Assembly (NCBI GenBank): GCA_937907245.1
Contig: CALCUM010000003.1
Coordinates: 124,001-188,000 of the forward strand
From: an uncultured Rhodobiaceae bacterium
Lineage (GTDB): Bacteria > Pseudomonadota > Alphaproteobacteria > RS24
Direction of reading: 5' to 3'
Length of the DNA stretch: 64,000 bases
Made by a program: the position numbers and the translations under genes. The notes below the pieces were generated by a model, which saw only the letters and a list, made by a program, of their open reading frames with translations, was not told the DNA's origin and ran no database searches. This document shows, piece by piece, positions 8,277-18,227 of this stretch. Each line of letters opens with the position of its first letter. The stretch's first letter is position 1.

Positions 8277-10361
8277 ATGAGTGCTGCTGAAAAAATTCTA
8301 CCGGGTCATCAAAAATACGCGCGTTTATTTACGCCGCTGGAGCTGGGCCATACCGTGCTGAAAAACCGCGCGATTATGGGCTCTATGCACACAGGCCTCG
8401 AAGAGCAATCGGACGGCTTTGAGCGCATGGCGGCCTATTATGCCGAGCGCGCGGCTGGCGGCGTTGGCATGATTATTACCGGCGGCATTTCGCCAAATGA
8501 AGAAGGCGGCATGCTGTTGCAGGATAAAGACGGCGTCAAAATGTTCGCCGCTTCCAAATTATCCAATGAAGCCGAAGCCGAAGGCCATCGCATGGTGACC
8601 GATGCTGTGCATGCGGCGGCGCCCGATTGCAAAATGGTTATGCAAATTTTGCATATGGGCTCATTGGCAGTGAATGAGGCACCGGTGGCGCCCTCGCCCA
8701 TTAAGTCTCGCATCTCGCGCACCGCGCCAGTTGAGTTGGATGACATGGGGCTAGAAAAACAAATCGCTGACCACGCAGAATGCGCCCGCTTGGCCAAACA
8801 TGCGGGCTATGATGGGGTCGAGATTATTGGCTCGGCTGGCTATTTGCTGTCGACTTTTTTGGTTGAGAAAACCAACCAGCGCACCGACCAATATGGCGGC
8901 TCTTACGAAAATCGCATGCGCTTTCCCCTCGAGGTGGTGCGCCGTGTGCGCGAAGCCGTGGGCGAAGACTTTATCGTGGTGTTCCGCATTGCGGCCATGG
9001 ATATGCTGCAAGGCGGCATGAGCTGGGATGAGGTGGCGCAATTGTCGAAAGAGCTAGAGAAAGCCGGCACCAGCATTATCTCCACGCATTTTACTTGGCA
9101 CGAAAGCGCCGTGCCGACCATCGCCACTATGGTGCCACGCGCAGCCTTTACGTCTGTCACGGCGCGCGTGCGCAAAGAAGTGTCGATACCCGTCATCACC
9201 TCCAACCGCATTAACATGCCGCAGGTTGCCGAAGATGTTCTCGAGCGCGGCGATGCCGACCTTGTGTCAATGGCCCGCCCGATGCTGGCCGACAGCCAAT
9301 TTATGGCCAAAGCAGCCGAAGATCGCGCCGATGAAATTAACACCTGTATCGCCTGCAATCAGGCGTGCCTCGACCATACATTTGGCGGCAAAACCACCAG
9401 CTGTTTGGTTAATCCACGCGCTTGCCATGAAACAATATTGAAATATGAGCCCACGCAAAATGCCAAAACCATTGCGGTAATTGGCGCCGGCCCTGCGGGG
9501 TTGGCCTATGCCACCACGGCGGCCGAACGCGGCCATGAGGTAAGTTTGTTTGATGCGGGCTCAGAAATTGGCGGCCAGTTTAACCTCGCCAAATTAGTGC
9601 CGGGCAAAGAAGAGTTTTACGAGACGCTGCGCTATTACGGTAAAATGATTGAGAAACTGAATATTAAGCTCACGCTAAATACCCGCGTGGAACCCGATAT
9701 GTTAAGCGGGTTTGATCATATCGTTGTGGCAACAGGCATCAGCCCACGCGTGCCCGATATGGAAGGCATCACCCATGAAAAAGCCGTTAGCTATATTGAT
9801 GTGCTGAAAGGCAATAAACCGGTTGGTAAGCGCGTGGCTATTATGGGCGCTGGCGGCATTGGGTTTGATGTGGCCGATACGCTATCGCATGATGGCCCGT
9901 CGGGGGCTTTAGATATTGATGTTTTTGCCAAAGAATGGGGCGTCGACTTTAAAAACCATCCGCGTGGCGGCGTAACGGGCATTGAGCCAGAGGTGGCGAG
10001 CGCCGACAGAGAAATTTTCCTGATGCAGCGCAAAGATACCGCCGTCGGCAAAGGACTGGGCAAAACTACAGGCTGGACGCATCGGCTAACCTTGGCGCGG
10101 CGCGGCGTTAAAATGCTCAATGGCATTGAGTATCAAAAAATTGACGACCTCGGCCTGCATATCACGCGGGATGGGCAGCCAGATATTTTGGAAGTCGACA
10201 CAGTCGTCATCTGCGCCGGACAAGAACCTTTGCGCACCTTGTTTGATACGCTGGAAGCCAGTCATCCTTCCGTGGAGCTGGTTGGCGGGGCCTATGAGGC
10301 GGCCGAACTAGATGCCAAAGCCGCCATTAAACAGGCTTGCCAATTGGCCGCAGCTATTTAG
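8277..10361 (+). CDS. fadH: NADPH-dependent 2,4-dienoyl-CoA reductase
   Basis: 694-residue iron-sulfur flavoenzyme that reduces 2,4-dienoyl-CoA intermediates so that polyunsaturated fatty acids can enter beta-oxidation. N-terminal old-yellow-enzyme FMN barrel (LFTPLELGHTVLKNRAIMGS, about 1-350); 4Fe-4S ligands Cys357, Cys360, Cys364 and Cys376 with the family spacing of 3, 4 and 12; then the FAD (VIGAGPAGLA) and NADPH (IMGAGGIGFD) domains. I place the start at ATG 8277, which has AGGGAGAG upstream; the reading frame extends further 5' but without family-like sequence. Related TMADH-like enzymes share the architecture, but the GSMHTGLEE region is FadH-like. Confidence 0.9.
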   Translation: MSAAEKILPGHQKYARLFTPLELGHTVLKNRAIMGSMHTGLEEQSDGFERMAAYYAERAAGGVGMIITGGISPNEEGGMLLQDKDGVKMFAASKLSNEAEAEGHRMVTDAVHAAAPDCKMVMQILHMGSLAVNEAPVAPSPIKSRISRTAPVELDDMGLEKQIADHAECARLAKHAGYDGVEIIGSAGYLLSTFLVEKTNQRTDQYGGSYENRMRFPLEVVRRVREAVGEDFIVVFRIAAMDMLQGGMSWDEVAQLSKELEKAGTSIISTHFTWHESAVPTIATMVPRAAFTSVTARVRKEVSIPVITSNRINMPQVAEDVLERGDADLVSMARPMLADSQFMAKAAEDRADEINTCIACNQACLDHTFGGKTTSCLVNPRACHETILKYEPTQNAKTIAVIGAGPAGLAYATTAAERGHEVSLFDAGSEIGGQFNLAKLVPGKEEFYETLRYYGKMIEKLNIKLTLNTRVEPDMLSGFDHIVVATGISPRVPDMEGITHEKAVSYIDVLKGNKPVGKRVAIMGAGGIGFDVADTLSHDGPSGALDIDVFAKEWGVDFKNHPRGGVTGIEPEVASADREIFLMQRKDTAVGKGLGKTTGWTHRLTLARRGVKMLNGIEYQKIDDLGLHITRDGQPDILEVDTVVICAGQEPLRTLFDTLEASHPSVELVGGAYEAAELDAKAAIKQACQLAAAI

Positions 10362-10590
10362 CCCTTATCGGGCGGCAGTTCTGAGTATCCGGTCTTGAGA
10401 ATCGAGGCTTGATAGGTCGCTTTGCCGGCTGGCCTCAAAAAAGCCTTTAAATTATTCTTTGGTGCTCGCAATAGCTTAAAAAAAAGTATGACGTCTATGT
10501 TTATTCGGTGTAGAAAATCCGAAGAGCTCGTCGCTGCGTAGAAAGGGAAGAAAAACCCTTTAATTCGACAGAATATGTCAGCTCACGCGT
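10362..10590. other. intergenic stretch without recognisable gene
   Basis: Spacer between fadH and the efflux operon. I see only a weak GCCC/GGGC hairpin directly after the fadH stop, without a T run, and otherwise no ORF or RNA gene. The efflux promoter is presumably in its 3' part or in the adjoining 25-bp repeats. Confidence 0.5.
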
Positions 10591-10640
10591 TCTATTCGTA
10601 ATCCGTTATTATTAATCTATTCGTAATCCGTTATTATTAA
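10591..10640. repeat. 25-bp perfect tandem duplication upstream of the RND efflux operon
   Basis: A 25-base AT-rich unit beginning TCTATTCGTAATCCG and ending TTATTATTAA occurs at 10591-10615 and again at 10616-10640. The second copy ends 12 bp before the adaptor start codon, so it lies in the 5' leader or overlaps the promoter. It could double a regulator site; no local regulator gene is present. Confidence 0.9.
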
Positions 10641-10652
10641 AAAGAGACAATC

Positions 10653-11825
10653 ATGGCCTTTGATCCTGAAAACCACGACACGCAAGACATCGTCGAGCGC
10701 CCCGCGAAACGCAGATTTGGGGTAAGCCGCGCTATTTTAACCTCTTTTGTGGTTATCCTAGGCATTTTTGCTTGGTTGATGAGCGGTATTATGTCGGAAA
10801 AATCGGAACCCTTGGAAATGGCCAAGCCCCTGTTTGACGTCAACGCAAAAACTTCTCTTTTTAAAGTTGTGGTTCAAGATTTGAAAGCGGAGCCTTTCGT
10901 CAATAAAATCAAACTTCAAGCCCGCACAGAAGCCGATAAAATCGTGACCATATCCGCTGAAACTGGCGGAACTATTACTGGCTTACCTGTCGAAAAAGGT
11001 TCCTTCGTGCAAAAAGGCCAGACCGTGTGCCAAATCGATTTTGGCGCCCGCCAAGCCCAGCTAGACCAATCGCGGGCTTTGCGCGATGCGCGCAAAATTG
11101 ACTATGACGCGGCCGTGAAACTCAACAAACAAGGCCATACCTCAAAAAGCCAATTGGCCAGCGCGCGCGCCTCCTATGACGCCGCCGTGGCATCTGTAAA
11201 AGGCGCTTTGGTCGAGTATAATCGAACCAAAATCAAAGCCCCCTTTGGTGGCATCCTAGATACGCAGCCTGTGGAAATTGGCCATTTCATGAGTATTGGC
11301 CAGCCTTGCGGCACGATTATCGACAAAGACCCGCTGCTGATTGTCGCTCATATCGCTGAAAACCATGTGAAGCATGTCGACATTGGCGCCCGCGGTACGG
11401 CCAAATTGGCAACGGGCGAGACCGTCAGCGGCTTTGTTCGCTATATCGCCGAAACCCCGAATATGTCGACCCGCACGTTTCGGATGGAGCTGGAGGTTCC
11501 CAATAAAGATTTAAAATTGCGCGATGGCGTGAGTGCTGAATTGCAGCTGAACACAGGCAGTGTTTTGGCCACTCGTATTCCCCAAAGTGTTTTGACCTTG
11601 GGCGATAGCGGCCAATTGAGCGTCCGCGTTGTCGATGGCAACCGCGTGGCTATTCGTCCGGTGCAAGTGATTGCCGATGACCGCGGCGGAGCTGTGGTTG
11701 TGGGTCTGGCGGCTTCGGAAAAAGTGATTGTGCGCGGTGGCGAATATACGCGCGACGGCCGCGAAGTTGATTTTGAAATCGAACCTGTGACAGCGATGAG
11801 CCAAAATGGGGCACAAATCCGATGA
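10653..11825 (+). CDS. RND efflux periplasmic adaptor (membrane fusion) subunit
   Basis: 390 residues of the AcrA/MexA-type adaptor family, linking an inner-membrane RND pump to an outer-membrane channel. One N-terminal membrane anchor (about 23-46); lipoyl/barrel-sandwich halves (ISAETGGTITGLPVEKGSFVQKG and RTKIKAPFGGIL) flanking a short alpha-hairpin (about 130-185); then beta-barrel and membrane-proximal domains. No lipobox is seen. Its stop overlaps the pump start by 4 bp (ATGA), so translation is coupled. No outer-membrane factor gene is adjacent; an unlinked TolC-like protein would be needed. Confidence 0.9.
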   Translation: MAFDPENHDTQDIVERPAKRRFGVSRAILTSFVVILGIFAWLMSGIMSEKSEPLEMAKPLFDVNAKTSLFKVVVQDLKAEPFVNKIKLQARTEADKIVTISAETGGTITGLPVEKGSFVQKGQTVCQIDFGARQAQLDQSRALRDARKIDYDAAVKLNKQGHTSKSQLASARASYDAAVASVKGALVEYNRTKIKAPFGGILDTQPVEIGHFMSIGQPCGTIIDKDPLLIVAHIAENHVKHVDIGARGTAKLATGETVSGFVRYIAETPNMSTRTFRMELEVPNKDLKLRDGVSAELQLNTGSVLATRIPQSVLTLGDSGQLSVRVVDGNRVAIRPVQVIADDRGGAVVVGLAASEKVIVRGGEYTRDGREVDFEIEPVTAMSQNGAQIR

Positions 11826-14800
11826 TGTATAATTTTATTACGGCGGCCATTGGCCGTAGCCGAGCCGTTTTAACCATTCTTGCCGCTTTGTTGCTTGGCG
11901 GGCTTGGCTCTTATGTCACTCTGCCGCGCGAAGCCGATCCGGATATTCCCATTCCAATTATTTACGTTGGTGTGGTGCTTCCTGGCATTGCGCCTACCGA
12001 TGCCGAGCGCTTATTGGTGAAGCCCATGGAGCTGGAGCTTCGTACGCTAACTGGCCTCAAAGAAATGCGTTCCGTCTCGGCCCAAAATTATGGCGCAGTT
12101 ATCCTCGAGTTTGATGTGAGCTTTGACAAAGACCAAGCCCTGCTCGATGTGCGAGAGAAAATGGATCAAGCGCGCTCCGAAATGCCATCTGACGCCGAAG
12201 AACCCGATATCCGCGAGTTTAATGCCGGCCTGTTTCCGGTTATTATGGTTAATCTGACGAGCCCGGGGTCAGAGCGCGAGCTGTTTACCTATGCCAATAA
12301 ATTAAAAGAAGAAATCTCCGGCATGCCAAGCGTGCTGGAAGCCAAGCTCATTGGCCATCGCGAAGAAGTTTTGGAAGTGGTTATCAATCCGAGCGCCATG
12401 GAAAACTACAATATTACCGCCACCGAACTCTACAATACGCTGGCGCGCAACAACCAACTGGTGCCGGCTGGCAGCATTGATAATGGCAATGGCCGCTTTG
12501 CGCTGTCGGTACCGGGTCTCATCGAAAATGCCGCCGATGTGTATCAATTGCCGATAAAAACCCAAGGCGACGCCGTGGTGCGCCTCAGTGATATTGCCGA
12601 AATCCGTCGAAGCTTTAAAGACCAAGCCATTGTAGCCCGATATAACGGCCAGCCAACAATCTCTATCGAAGTCACAAAGCGCTTAGGTGCCAACATTGTG
12701 AACAGCACCCGCGATGTGCGCAAACTTTCTTTGGCTTTTACCGAAGATTGGCCCGAGAACATTGAGGTCGATTTTTCCTCGGATATCTCGAGCTTCATTT
12801 TTGAAATGCTCGGCTCGCTAGAGATATCTATTTCCAATGCTATTTTATTGGTGATGATTTTGGTTATCGCCGCACTTGGCTTGCGCTCGGCTTTGCTGGT
12901 GGGCTTATCTATTCCAACCTCGTTCCTTGTCGGCTTCCTTATTGTTGACCTTTTGGGCATGACTTTGAACATGATGATTATGTTCGGCTTTATTTTATCG
13001 GTTGGTATTTTGGTGGATGGCGCCATTGTGGTGGTTGAATATGCCGACCGAAAAATGGCCGAAGGTCTCGACCGCAAACAAGCCTATGCCATGGCTTCCT
13101 CGCGCATGTTCTGGCCGATTGTATCTTCCACTGGCACCACTCTGGCGGCCTTTGCTCCGATGCTTTTCTGGCCCGGCGTAAGTGGCAAATTCATGTCCTT
13201 TTTGCCCATTACCGTTATCATTTTGCTCTGCGCTTCGCTGGCCACAGCGATGGTTTTCTTGCCCGTCATTGGCGGTTTAGTCGGTAAATCTGAGCAAGAA
13301 GGAGACCCCCTTCTGACTAGCCTCGCCGGCGACAAAAAACTATATGTCAGCCAAACCCCCGGCTTCACGGGGCGCTATTTGCGCTTCCTGAAAACCTGCA
13401 TCAATTGGCCGATTGCCACGATTTCCATCTCGATCGCGATTTTGGTTTCGGTGGTTATGCTTTATGGCAAGCACGGGGCTGGAGTTGAGTTCTCGGCTGA
13501 TATTGAGCCTTATCAAGCCAATGTTCTGGTTAAGGGGCGTGGCAATTTATCTGTTGAAGAGGCCAATCAAGCGACCTTGCGCGTGGAAGAGATTATTCTG
13601 TCCACCCCTGGCATTCTAAATGCTTTCGCACAAGCTGGCCCGGCTCTGGGTAGCGGTGACGGCTCCCGCAACATGGGCGATGGCGAGTTACCCGCTGACC
13701 TGATTGGCATGGTGCGTATTGAGTTCACTCATTTCACCACCCGCCGTCCAGCCACAGAAATTATGAGGGACATTACCGAGCGATCTCGCAGGTTTGCTGG
13801 CATCGAAGTGGAAGTCAAAGAACGCGAACAAGGCCCCCCTACCGGCAAAGGCATTGAAGTTGAAGTCAGCGGTCAGGACTTAACCCAAATAACCCTCATG
13901 TCAGATCGGATTAAAGACTACTTTAACCGTCGCTCAGACCTCTACCAAGATGTTGAGGATACCTTGCCCCTACCAGGTATCGAGTGGAGCTTGGCGGTAG
14001 ATCGCGAAGCGGCAGGTCGTTTCCAAGCCGATATTTTGACCCTCGGCAATGTCGTGCAATTGGTCACCAATGGTATTTTGGTGGGCCATTATCGCCCAGA
14101 TGATAGCGATGATGAGATTGAAATTCGCGCACGCTACCCAAATGATGCTCGCTCTTTTGATCAACTCGACCAACTGCGGGTTCGCACGCCAGCAGGCAAT
14201 GTGCCGATTACCAATTTCGTAACGCGGGAAGCCTCAGAACGACGAGACAGTATCGCGCGCGTCGATGGCCGTCGGGTTTTCGAAGTCAAAGCCTCGATGA
14301 GCATCAACCCTGAGACAGGGGTCGAATATTTGGCAACCGATTTAGAAAATGACTTTATGAACTGGATAGAGACGCAAGAGCTACCCTCAGGCGTTGCCGT
14401 GCGATTGCGTGGCGCCAATGAAGAGGCGGCTGCCGCTACAGCCTTCCTGGGGCGCGCAATGCTAGCCTCGTTATTCTTGATGTTCATTATTCTGCTGATG
14501 CAGTTCAACAGCTTATATTGCACCCTGCTCACACTCTCGACCGTGGTTTTATCGACCATTGGCGTCTTGCTGGGCATGGTGGTAACGGGACAGACTTTCT
14601 CCGTTATTATGACCGGCACCGGCGTGGTTGCGCTAGCTGGCATCGTGGTGAATAACTCCATCGTGCTCATCGACACCTATCAACGCCTGCTCGAAACAGG
14701 CATGGAGCGTATCGATGTGATTTTGAAAACAGCAGGCCAGCGCTTACGCCCTATCTTGCTGACCACCATTACGACGATGATTGGTCTATTCCCTATGGCG

Positions 14801-15064
14801 GTTCAAGTTTCGGTTGATGTGGTTGACCGCTCGGTGCAGTTCAACGAACCGACCGCCGCTTGGTGGGTGCAACTGTCGACCGCAATTATCTTCGGATTGG
14901 GTTTCTCTACCCTGCTGACACTTATTTTGGTGCCTGTGATGTTGTCTTTACCGACAACCTTTGGCGAGCGCTTTGCCCGCCTTCGGGGCAAAACCAATCT
15001 TCGCCAGCGCATGGGCCAAAGAATGGGCCAGCTCGACGATGAACTTGAAAAGCTAGAACTTTAA
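11822..15064 (+). CDS. RND family multidrug efflux pump, inner-membrane subunit
   Basis: 1080-residue proton-driven pump of the AcrB/MexB superfamily. TM1 near the N-terminus, a large periplasmic porter domain, TM2-6 (about 335-480), a second porter domain and TM8-12 (about 885-1035). The proton-relay acidic residue in TM4 is present in GILVDGAIVVVEYADRK, and the internal repeat signature GIVVNNSIVLID is present. The hydrophilic C-terminus contains a 12-bp in-frame duplication (RMGQ twice, DNA near 15008-15031). Together with the adaptor it forms a two-gene operon. It is of the hydrophobe/amphiphile type rather than a heavy-metal pump; the actual substrates cannot be inferred. It ends 4 bp into the convergent pssA. 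Confidence 0.92.
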   Translation: MMYNFITAAIGRSRAVLTILAALLLGGLGSYVTLPREADPDIPIPIIYVGVVLPGIAPTDAERLLVKPMELELRTLTGLKEMRSVSAQNYGAVILEFDVSFDKDQALLDVREKMDQARSEMPSDAEEPDIREFNAGLFPVIMVNLTSPGSERELFTYANKLKEEISGMPSVLEAKLIGHREEVLEVVINPSAMENYNITATELYNTLARNNQLVPAGSIDNGNGRFALSVPGLIENAADVYQLPIKTQGDAVVRLSDIAEIRRSFKDQAIVARYNGQPTISIEVTKRLGANIVNSTRDVRKLSLAFTEDWPENIEVDFSSDISSFIFEMLGSLEISISNAILLVMILVIAALGLRSALLVGLSIPTSFLVGFLIVDLLGMTLNMMIMFGFILSVGILVDGAIVVVEYADRKMAEGLDRKQAYAMASSRMFWPIVSSTGTTLAAFAPMLFWPGVSGKFMSFLPITVIILLCASLATAMVFLPVIGGLVGKSEQEGDPLLTSLAGDKKLYVSQTPGFTGRYLRFLKTCINWPIATISISIAILVSVVMLYGKHGAGVEFSADIEPYQANVLVKGRGNLSVEEANQATLRVEEIILSTPGILNAFAQAGPALGSGDGSRNMGDGELPADLIGMVRIEFTHFTTRRPATEIMRDITERSRRFAGIEVEVKEREQGPPTGKGIEVEVSGQDLTQITLMSDRIKDYFNRRSDLYQDVEDTLPLPGIEWSLAVDREAAGRFQADILTLGNVVQLVTNGILVGHYRPDDSDDEIEIRARYPNDARSFDQLDQLRVRTPAGNVPITNFVTREASERRDSIARVDGRRVFEVKASMSINPETGVEYLATDLENDFMNWIETQELPSGVAVRLRGANEEAAAATAFLGRAMLASLFLMFIILLMQFNSLYCTLLTLSTVVLSTIGVLLGMVVTGQTFSVIMTGTGVVALAGIVVNNSIVLIDTYQRLLETGMERIDVILKTAGQRLRPILLTTITTMIGLFPMAVQVSVDVVDRSVQFNEPTAAWWVQLSTAIIFGLGFSTLLTLILVPVMLSLPTTFGERFARLRGKTNLRQRMGQRMGQLDDELEKLEL

Positions 15065-15876
15065 GCGGCAGCGTGGCGTCGATAGCTCAGCCAGCTAAGC
15101 GGCAGAGCTAAATAGTATAAGACGCACATGGCCGTGAGCGTGACCCATGGGAAGGTGAAGAGCATCACCGCCATGAAGCCGATGAATAGCATCAACGGCA
15201 GCACAAAATCACGCCGAATGGTGGAAAGACCTTTGCCCGAAAAAGTTGGGAAATTGACAACCATCAAGATGCCGACAAAAACCGTATTGGCCAAAATAAA
15301 CGGCGTGGCGGAAGACATATCTATCAGCCCACCGAGGTGTAGATACATTGGCAACATCACCAAACCGCCCGCAGACGGCGAAGGAACGCCCATGAAAAAT
15401 AGGCTTTTCCAAGCCGGGCGATCGGCTTCCTCCATATCGACATTGAAGCGCGCCAAGCGCAGAGCGCAACACACCGAAAAGATTAAAATAACCGCCCAGC
15501 CAACGCGACCCGTCGATTGCAAGGACCAAAGATAGACCAGCAAAACGGGGGCAATGCCGAAGTTTACAAAATCCGACAGCGAGTCTAATTGCGCGCCGAG
15601 CGGGCTTTCGGCTTTCAGCATACGTGCCAAACGACCATCGAAAGCATCGAGAAATCCAGCCAGAACAATACAGAATACACCTAGCTCAAAAGCGTTGTTT
15701 AACCCCAAACGAAATGACGTCAACCCCAGACATAAAGCCAATAAAGTGACCGCATTGGGCACGATACGACGCAAAGGAAAACGACGACTGCCAGGGTTTT
15801 CTAGCGAGGTTTTAGCTGTCGTGGCTCTCTTGCGCGTAGCTTTTATCTGATTATCGGGTTTCTGACTATCGGACAT
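15061..15876 (-). CDS. pssA: CDP-diacylglycerol--serine O-phosphatidyltransferase
   Basis: 271-residue membrane enzyme making phosphatidylserine from CDP-diacylglycerol and serine. The CDP-alcohol phosphotransferase motif is complete: DGRLARMLKAESPLGAQLDS followed by LSD. About seven hydrophobic segments are visible after a basic N-terminal stretch (KATRKRATTAK). ATG 15876 is preferred; a TTG directly before it abuts the psd stop. It follows psd with essentially no gap, so the two steps to phosphatidylethanolamine are co-expressed. Its stop overlaps the convergent RND pump gene by 4 bp. Confidence 0.93.
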   Translation of the reverse strand: MSDSQKPDNQIKATRKRATTAKTSLENPGSRRFPLRRIVPNAVTLLALCLGLTSFRLGLNNAFELGVFCIVLAGFLDAFDGRLARMLKAESPLGAQLDSLSDFVNFGIAPVLLVYLWSLQSTGRVGWAVILIFSVCCALRLARFNVDMEEADRPAWKSLFFMGVPSPSAGGLVMLPMYLHLGGLIDMSSATPFILANTVFVGILMVVNFPTFSGKGLSTIRRDFVLPLMLFIGFMAVMLFTFPWVTLTAMCVLYYLALPLSWLSYRRHAAA

Positions 15877-15879
15877 CAA

Positions 15880-16572
15880 TTAGCTCGTCACGGTTTCGCG
15901 AGGTTTTTCTTTAGACTTCAAATCGGCCAAGACCGTTTCGCCCGAAATAGCCGACTGGCCGATGCTGACCAATGGCGATGTGCCTTTTGGCAAATAGACA
16001 TCACAACGGCTGCCAAAACGGATAAGGCCAAAGCGCTCGCCAGCATGCATTTCTTGGTCTTCATGTGCGAAGCACAAAATACGGCGCGCCACCAAACCGG
16101 CAATTTGCACAACGACAATTTGCTTTTCGTCTTCGGTTTCAATCAATAAAGATTGGCGCTCGTTTTTGTCGCTCGCTTTATCTAAATCGGCGCTTAAAAA
16201 CTGGCCTGTACGATATAGAGATTTTACCACACGGCCGGTAACCGGCAGGCGGTTAACATGGCAATTAAACACATTCATAAACACAGACACGCGTGGGAGA
16301 GCTTCGTCGCCAAGGCCCAGCTCCGCGGGAGGCACGGCTTCGGTAATCATATTCACCACGCCATCGGCAGGCGAGATAACCAGACCTTTACGTTGGGGCG
16401 TAACCCGTGCCGGATCGCGGAAGAACCACGCGCACCAACAAGTCAAGATAACCCCTATCCAGCCAAGAACGTCAGAGACGAAAAACAGCAACAGAGTGAG
16501 AAAGGCAAAAATCGCGATGAAGCGAAAGCCCTCTGGGTGGATGGGGAATAGAACTGATTTAAGCGCACGCAT
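15880..16572 (-). CDS. psd: phosphatidylserine decarboxylase proenzyme (short form)
   Basis: 230-residue pyruvoyl enzyme that decarboxylates phosphatidylserine to phosphatidylethanolamine. The self-cleavage site is in [12 protein letters not shown], between Gly187 and Ser188, the serine becoming the pyruvoyl group. Two hydrophobic N-terminal segments (about 16-50) anchor it to the inner membrane; FRDPARVTP and SPADGVV are family motifs. The start is ATG 16572 with AAGGAAAGG upstream; longer in-frame extensions overlap cimA and look artefactual. The length is that of the short alphaproteobacterial/Gram-positive type rather than the E. coli long type. Confidence 0.93.
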   Translation of the reverse strand: MRALKSVLFPIHPEGFRFIAIFAFLTLLLFFVSDVLGWIGVILTCWCAWFFRDPARVTPQRKGLVISPADGVVNMITEAVPPAELGLGDEALPRVSVFMNVFNCHVNRLPVTGRVVKSLYRTGQFLSADLDKASDKNERQSLLIETEDEKQIVVVQIAGLVARRILCFAHEDQEMHAGERFGLIRFGSRCDVYLPKGTSPLVSIGQSAISGETVLADLKSKEKPRETVTS

Positions 16573-16585
16573 AATATGCCTTTCC

Positions 16586-18208
16586 TTATTCCGCGTCAGT
16601 TTCGAGGCCATTTGCCTCGGGAACCGCCGAAATACCGTCATTGAATAATTTATATACGACAGCGTCTTTCAACGCCTCAAAAGAAGCCACCACAATATTG
16701 GCGTTCACCCCAATGGTTCGCCAACTGTGGCCAGCCGCATCGACACTCTCAATGGTAACGCGGGTTACCGCTTCCGTGCCGGTGTTCAAAATACGAACTT
16801 TAAAGTCCACCAAACGCATGCTGCCAATGGTTGCCGCATAGCGTTTTAAATCGCTGCGCAAAGCCATATCCAGAGCATTGATAGGGCCATTTCCCGTGCC
16901 GCGGCCTTCCACAGGCTCGCCATCAATAACCAAAGACACGCTGGCCTCTGACACGGTGTGAGTGCCGCCCTCATTCGAGATGTTGACGGTATAGCCCCCT
17001 ACCTCGAAGTAATCTGGCAGGCGTCCTAATTGTTTTAAAGCCAAAAGCTCAAACGAGGCGCCAACGCCATCATAGCTATAGCCATCCAGCTCTTTGTCTT
17101 TTACTTCGCGCAAAATTGCATCGACCGCCGGGTCTTTGGCATCGACGTCAATATTAGCGGTCTTCAAACGGTCTAGCACATTGCTTTTGCCCGCTTGGTC
17201 GGAAACCAAAACAACCCGCGAATTGCCCACGCTTTCCGGCGCCACATGCTCGTAAGTTGAGGGGTCTTTCATCACGGCCGAGACATGTATGCCGCCTTTA
17301 TGGGCAAAAGCCGCCGCGCCCACATAAGGCGCATGGCGATTGGGTGTGCGGTTTAAAATATCATCCAGCAGCAGCGATACGTTTTTCACTTGCGGTAATT
17401 TATCCAGCGCAATGCCCGTCTCAAACCTATCGGCATAGCCGGGCTTCAGCAGCAAGGTGGGAATAAGCGATACGAGGTTGGCATTGCCGCAACGCTCGCC
17501 CAATCCGTTGATTGTGCCTTGCACTTGGCGCGCGCCCGCGCGGATGGCGGCCAAAGAATTAGCCACGGCATTTTCTGTATCATTATGGGTATGAATGCCT
17601 AGTTTATCGCCGGGGATGTGTTGCACCACATCGCTGACAATCTCAAACACTTCTTCAGGCAAAGTGCCACCATTGGTATCGCATAGCACCACCCAGCGCG
17701 CGCCCGCATCGGCGGCGGCTTTGGCGCAAGCCAGGGCATATTCGCGATTGGCTTTATAGCCATCGAAAAAATGCTCGCAATCAATCATCGCTTCTTTGTC
17801 GCGCGCCAAAATGGCCGCTACGCTATCGCGGATGGTCTCGACATTCTCGTCATTGGTGATGCCCAAGGCCACATCGACATGATAGTCCCAGCTTTTGGCA
17901 ACGAGGCATACGGCTTGCGAAGGCGCGTTGAGGATTTGCATAAAGCCCGGATCATTCTCGGCGCTGCGCCCTGTCCGTTTGGTCATGCCGAAAGCGGTCA
18001 ATTTGGCGCCCTCTAGGCTGCCTAGGGTTTCAAAGAACTGCGTGTCGGTTGGGTTCGCCCCCGGATAGCCACCTTCTACGTAATCAAGACCCAAAGCATC
18101 TAAGCTTTGCGCTAGCTTTATTTTATCGGACACAGAAAAGTCTACGCCGGCCGTTTGCTGACCGTCGCGCAGAGTTGTGTCAAAAATATAAAGCCGCTCT
18201 CGCGCCAT
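16586..18208 (-). CDS. cimA: (R)-citramalate synthase
   Basis: 540-residue member of the alpha-isopropylmalate/homocitrate synthase family that condenses pyruvate with acetyl-CoA to citramalate, giving a threonine-independent route to 2-oxobutyrate and isoleucine. The N-terminal HMGL-like barrel carries [10 protein letters not shown]; metal-binding histidines are in [27 protein letters not shown] is the second signature; the C-terminal LeuA dimer domain (about 395-520) would bind the allosteric effector. The sequence pattern ([15 protein letters not shown]) fits the CimA subfamily better than LeuA. Located between gltX and psd in a minus-strand run, with an AAGGAAG ribosome-binding site. Confidence 0.87.
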   Translation of the reverse strand: MARERLYIFDTTLRDGQQTAGVDFSVSDKIKLAQSLDALGLDYVEGGYPGANPTDTQFFETLGSLEGAKLTAFGMTKRTGRSAENDPGFMQILNAPSQAVCLVAKSWDYHVDVALGITNDENVETIRDSVAAILARDKEAMIDCEHFFDGYKANREYALACAKAAADAGARWVVLCDTNGGTLPEEVFEIVSDVVQHIPGDKLGIHTHNDTENAVANSLAAIRAGARQVQGTINGLGERCGNANLVSLIPTLLLKPGYADRFETGIALDKLPQVKNVSLLLDDILNRTPNRHAPYVGAAAFAHKGGIHVSAVMKDPSTYEHVAPESVGNSRVVLVSDQAGKSNVLDRLKTANIDVDAKDPAVDAILREVKDKELDGYSYDGVGASFELLALKQLGRLPDYFEVGGYTVNISNEGGTHTVSEASVSLVIDGEPVEGRGTGNGPINALDMALRSDLKRYAATIGSMRLVDFKVRILNTGTEAVTRVTIESVDAAGHSWRTIGVNANIVVASFEALKDAVVYKLFNDGISAVPEANGLETDAE

Positions 18209-18227
18209 GCTTAACTTCCTTTAGGTT

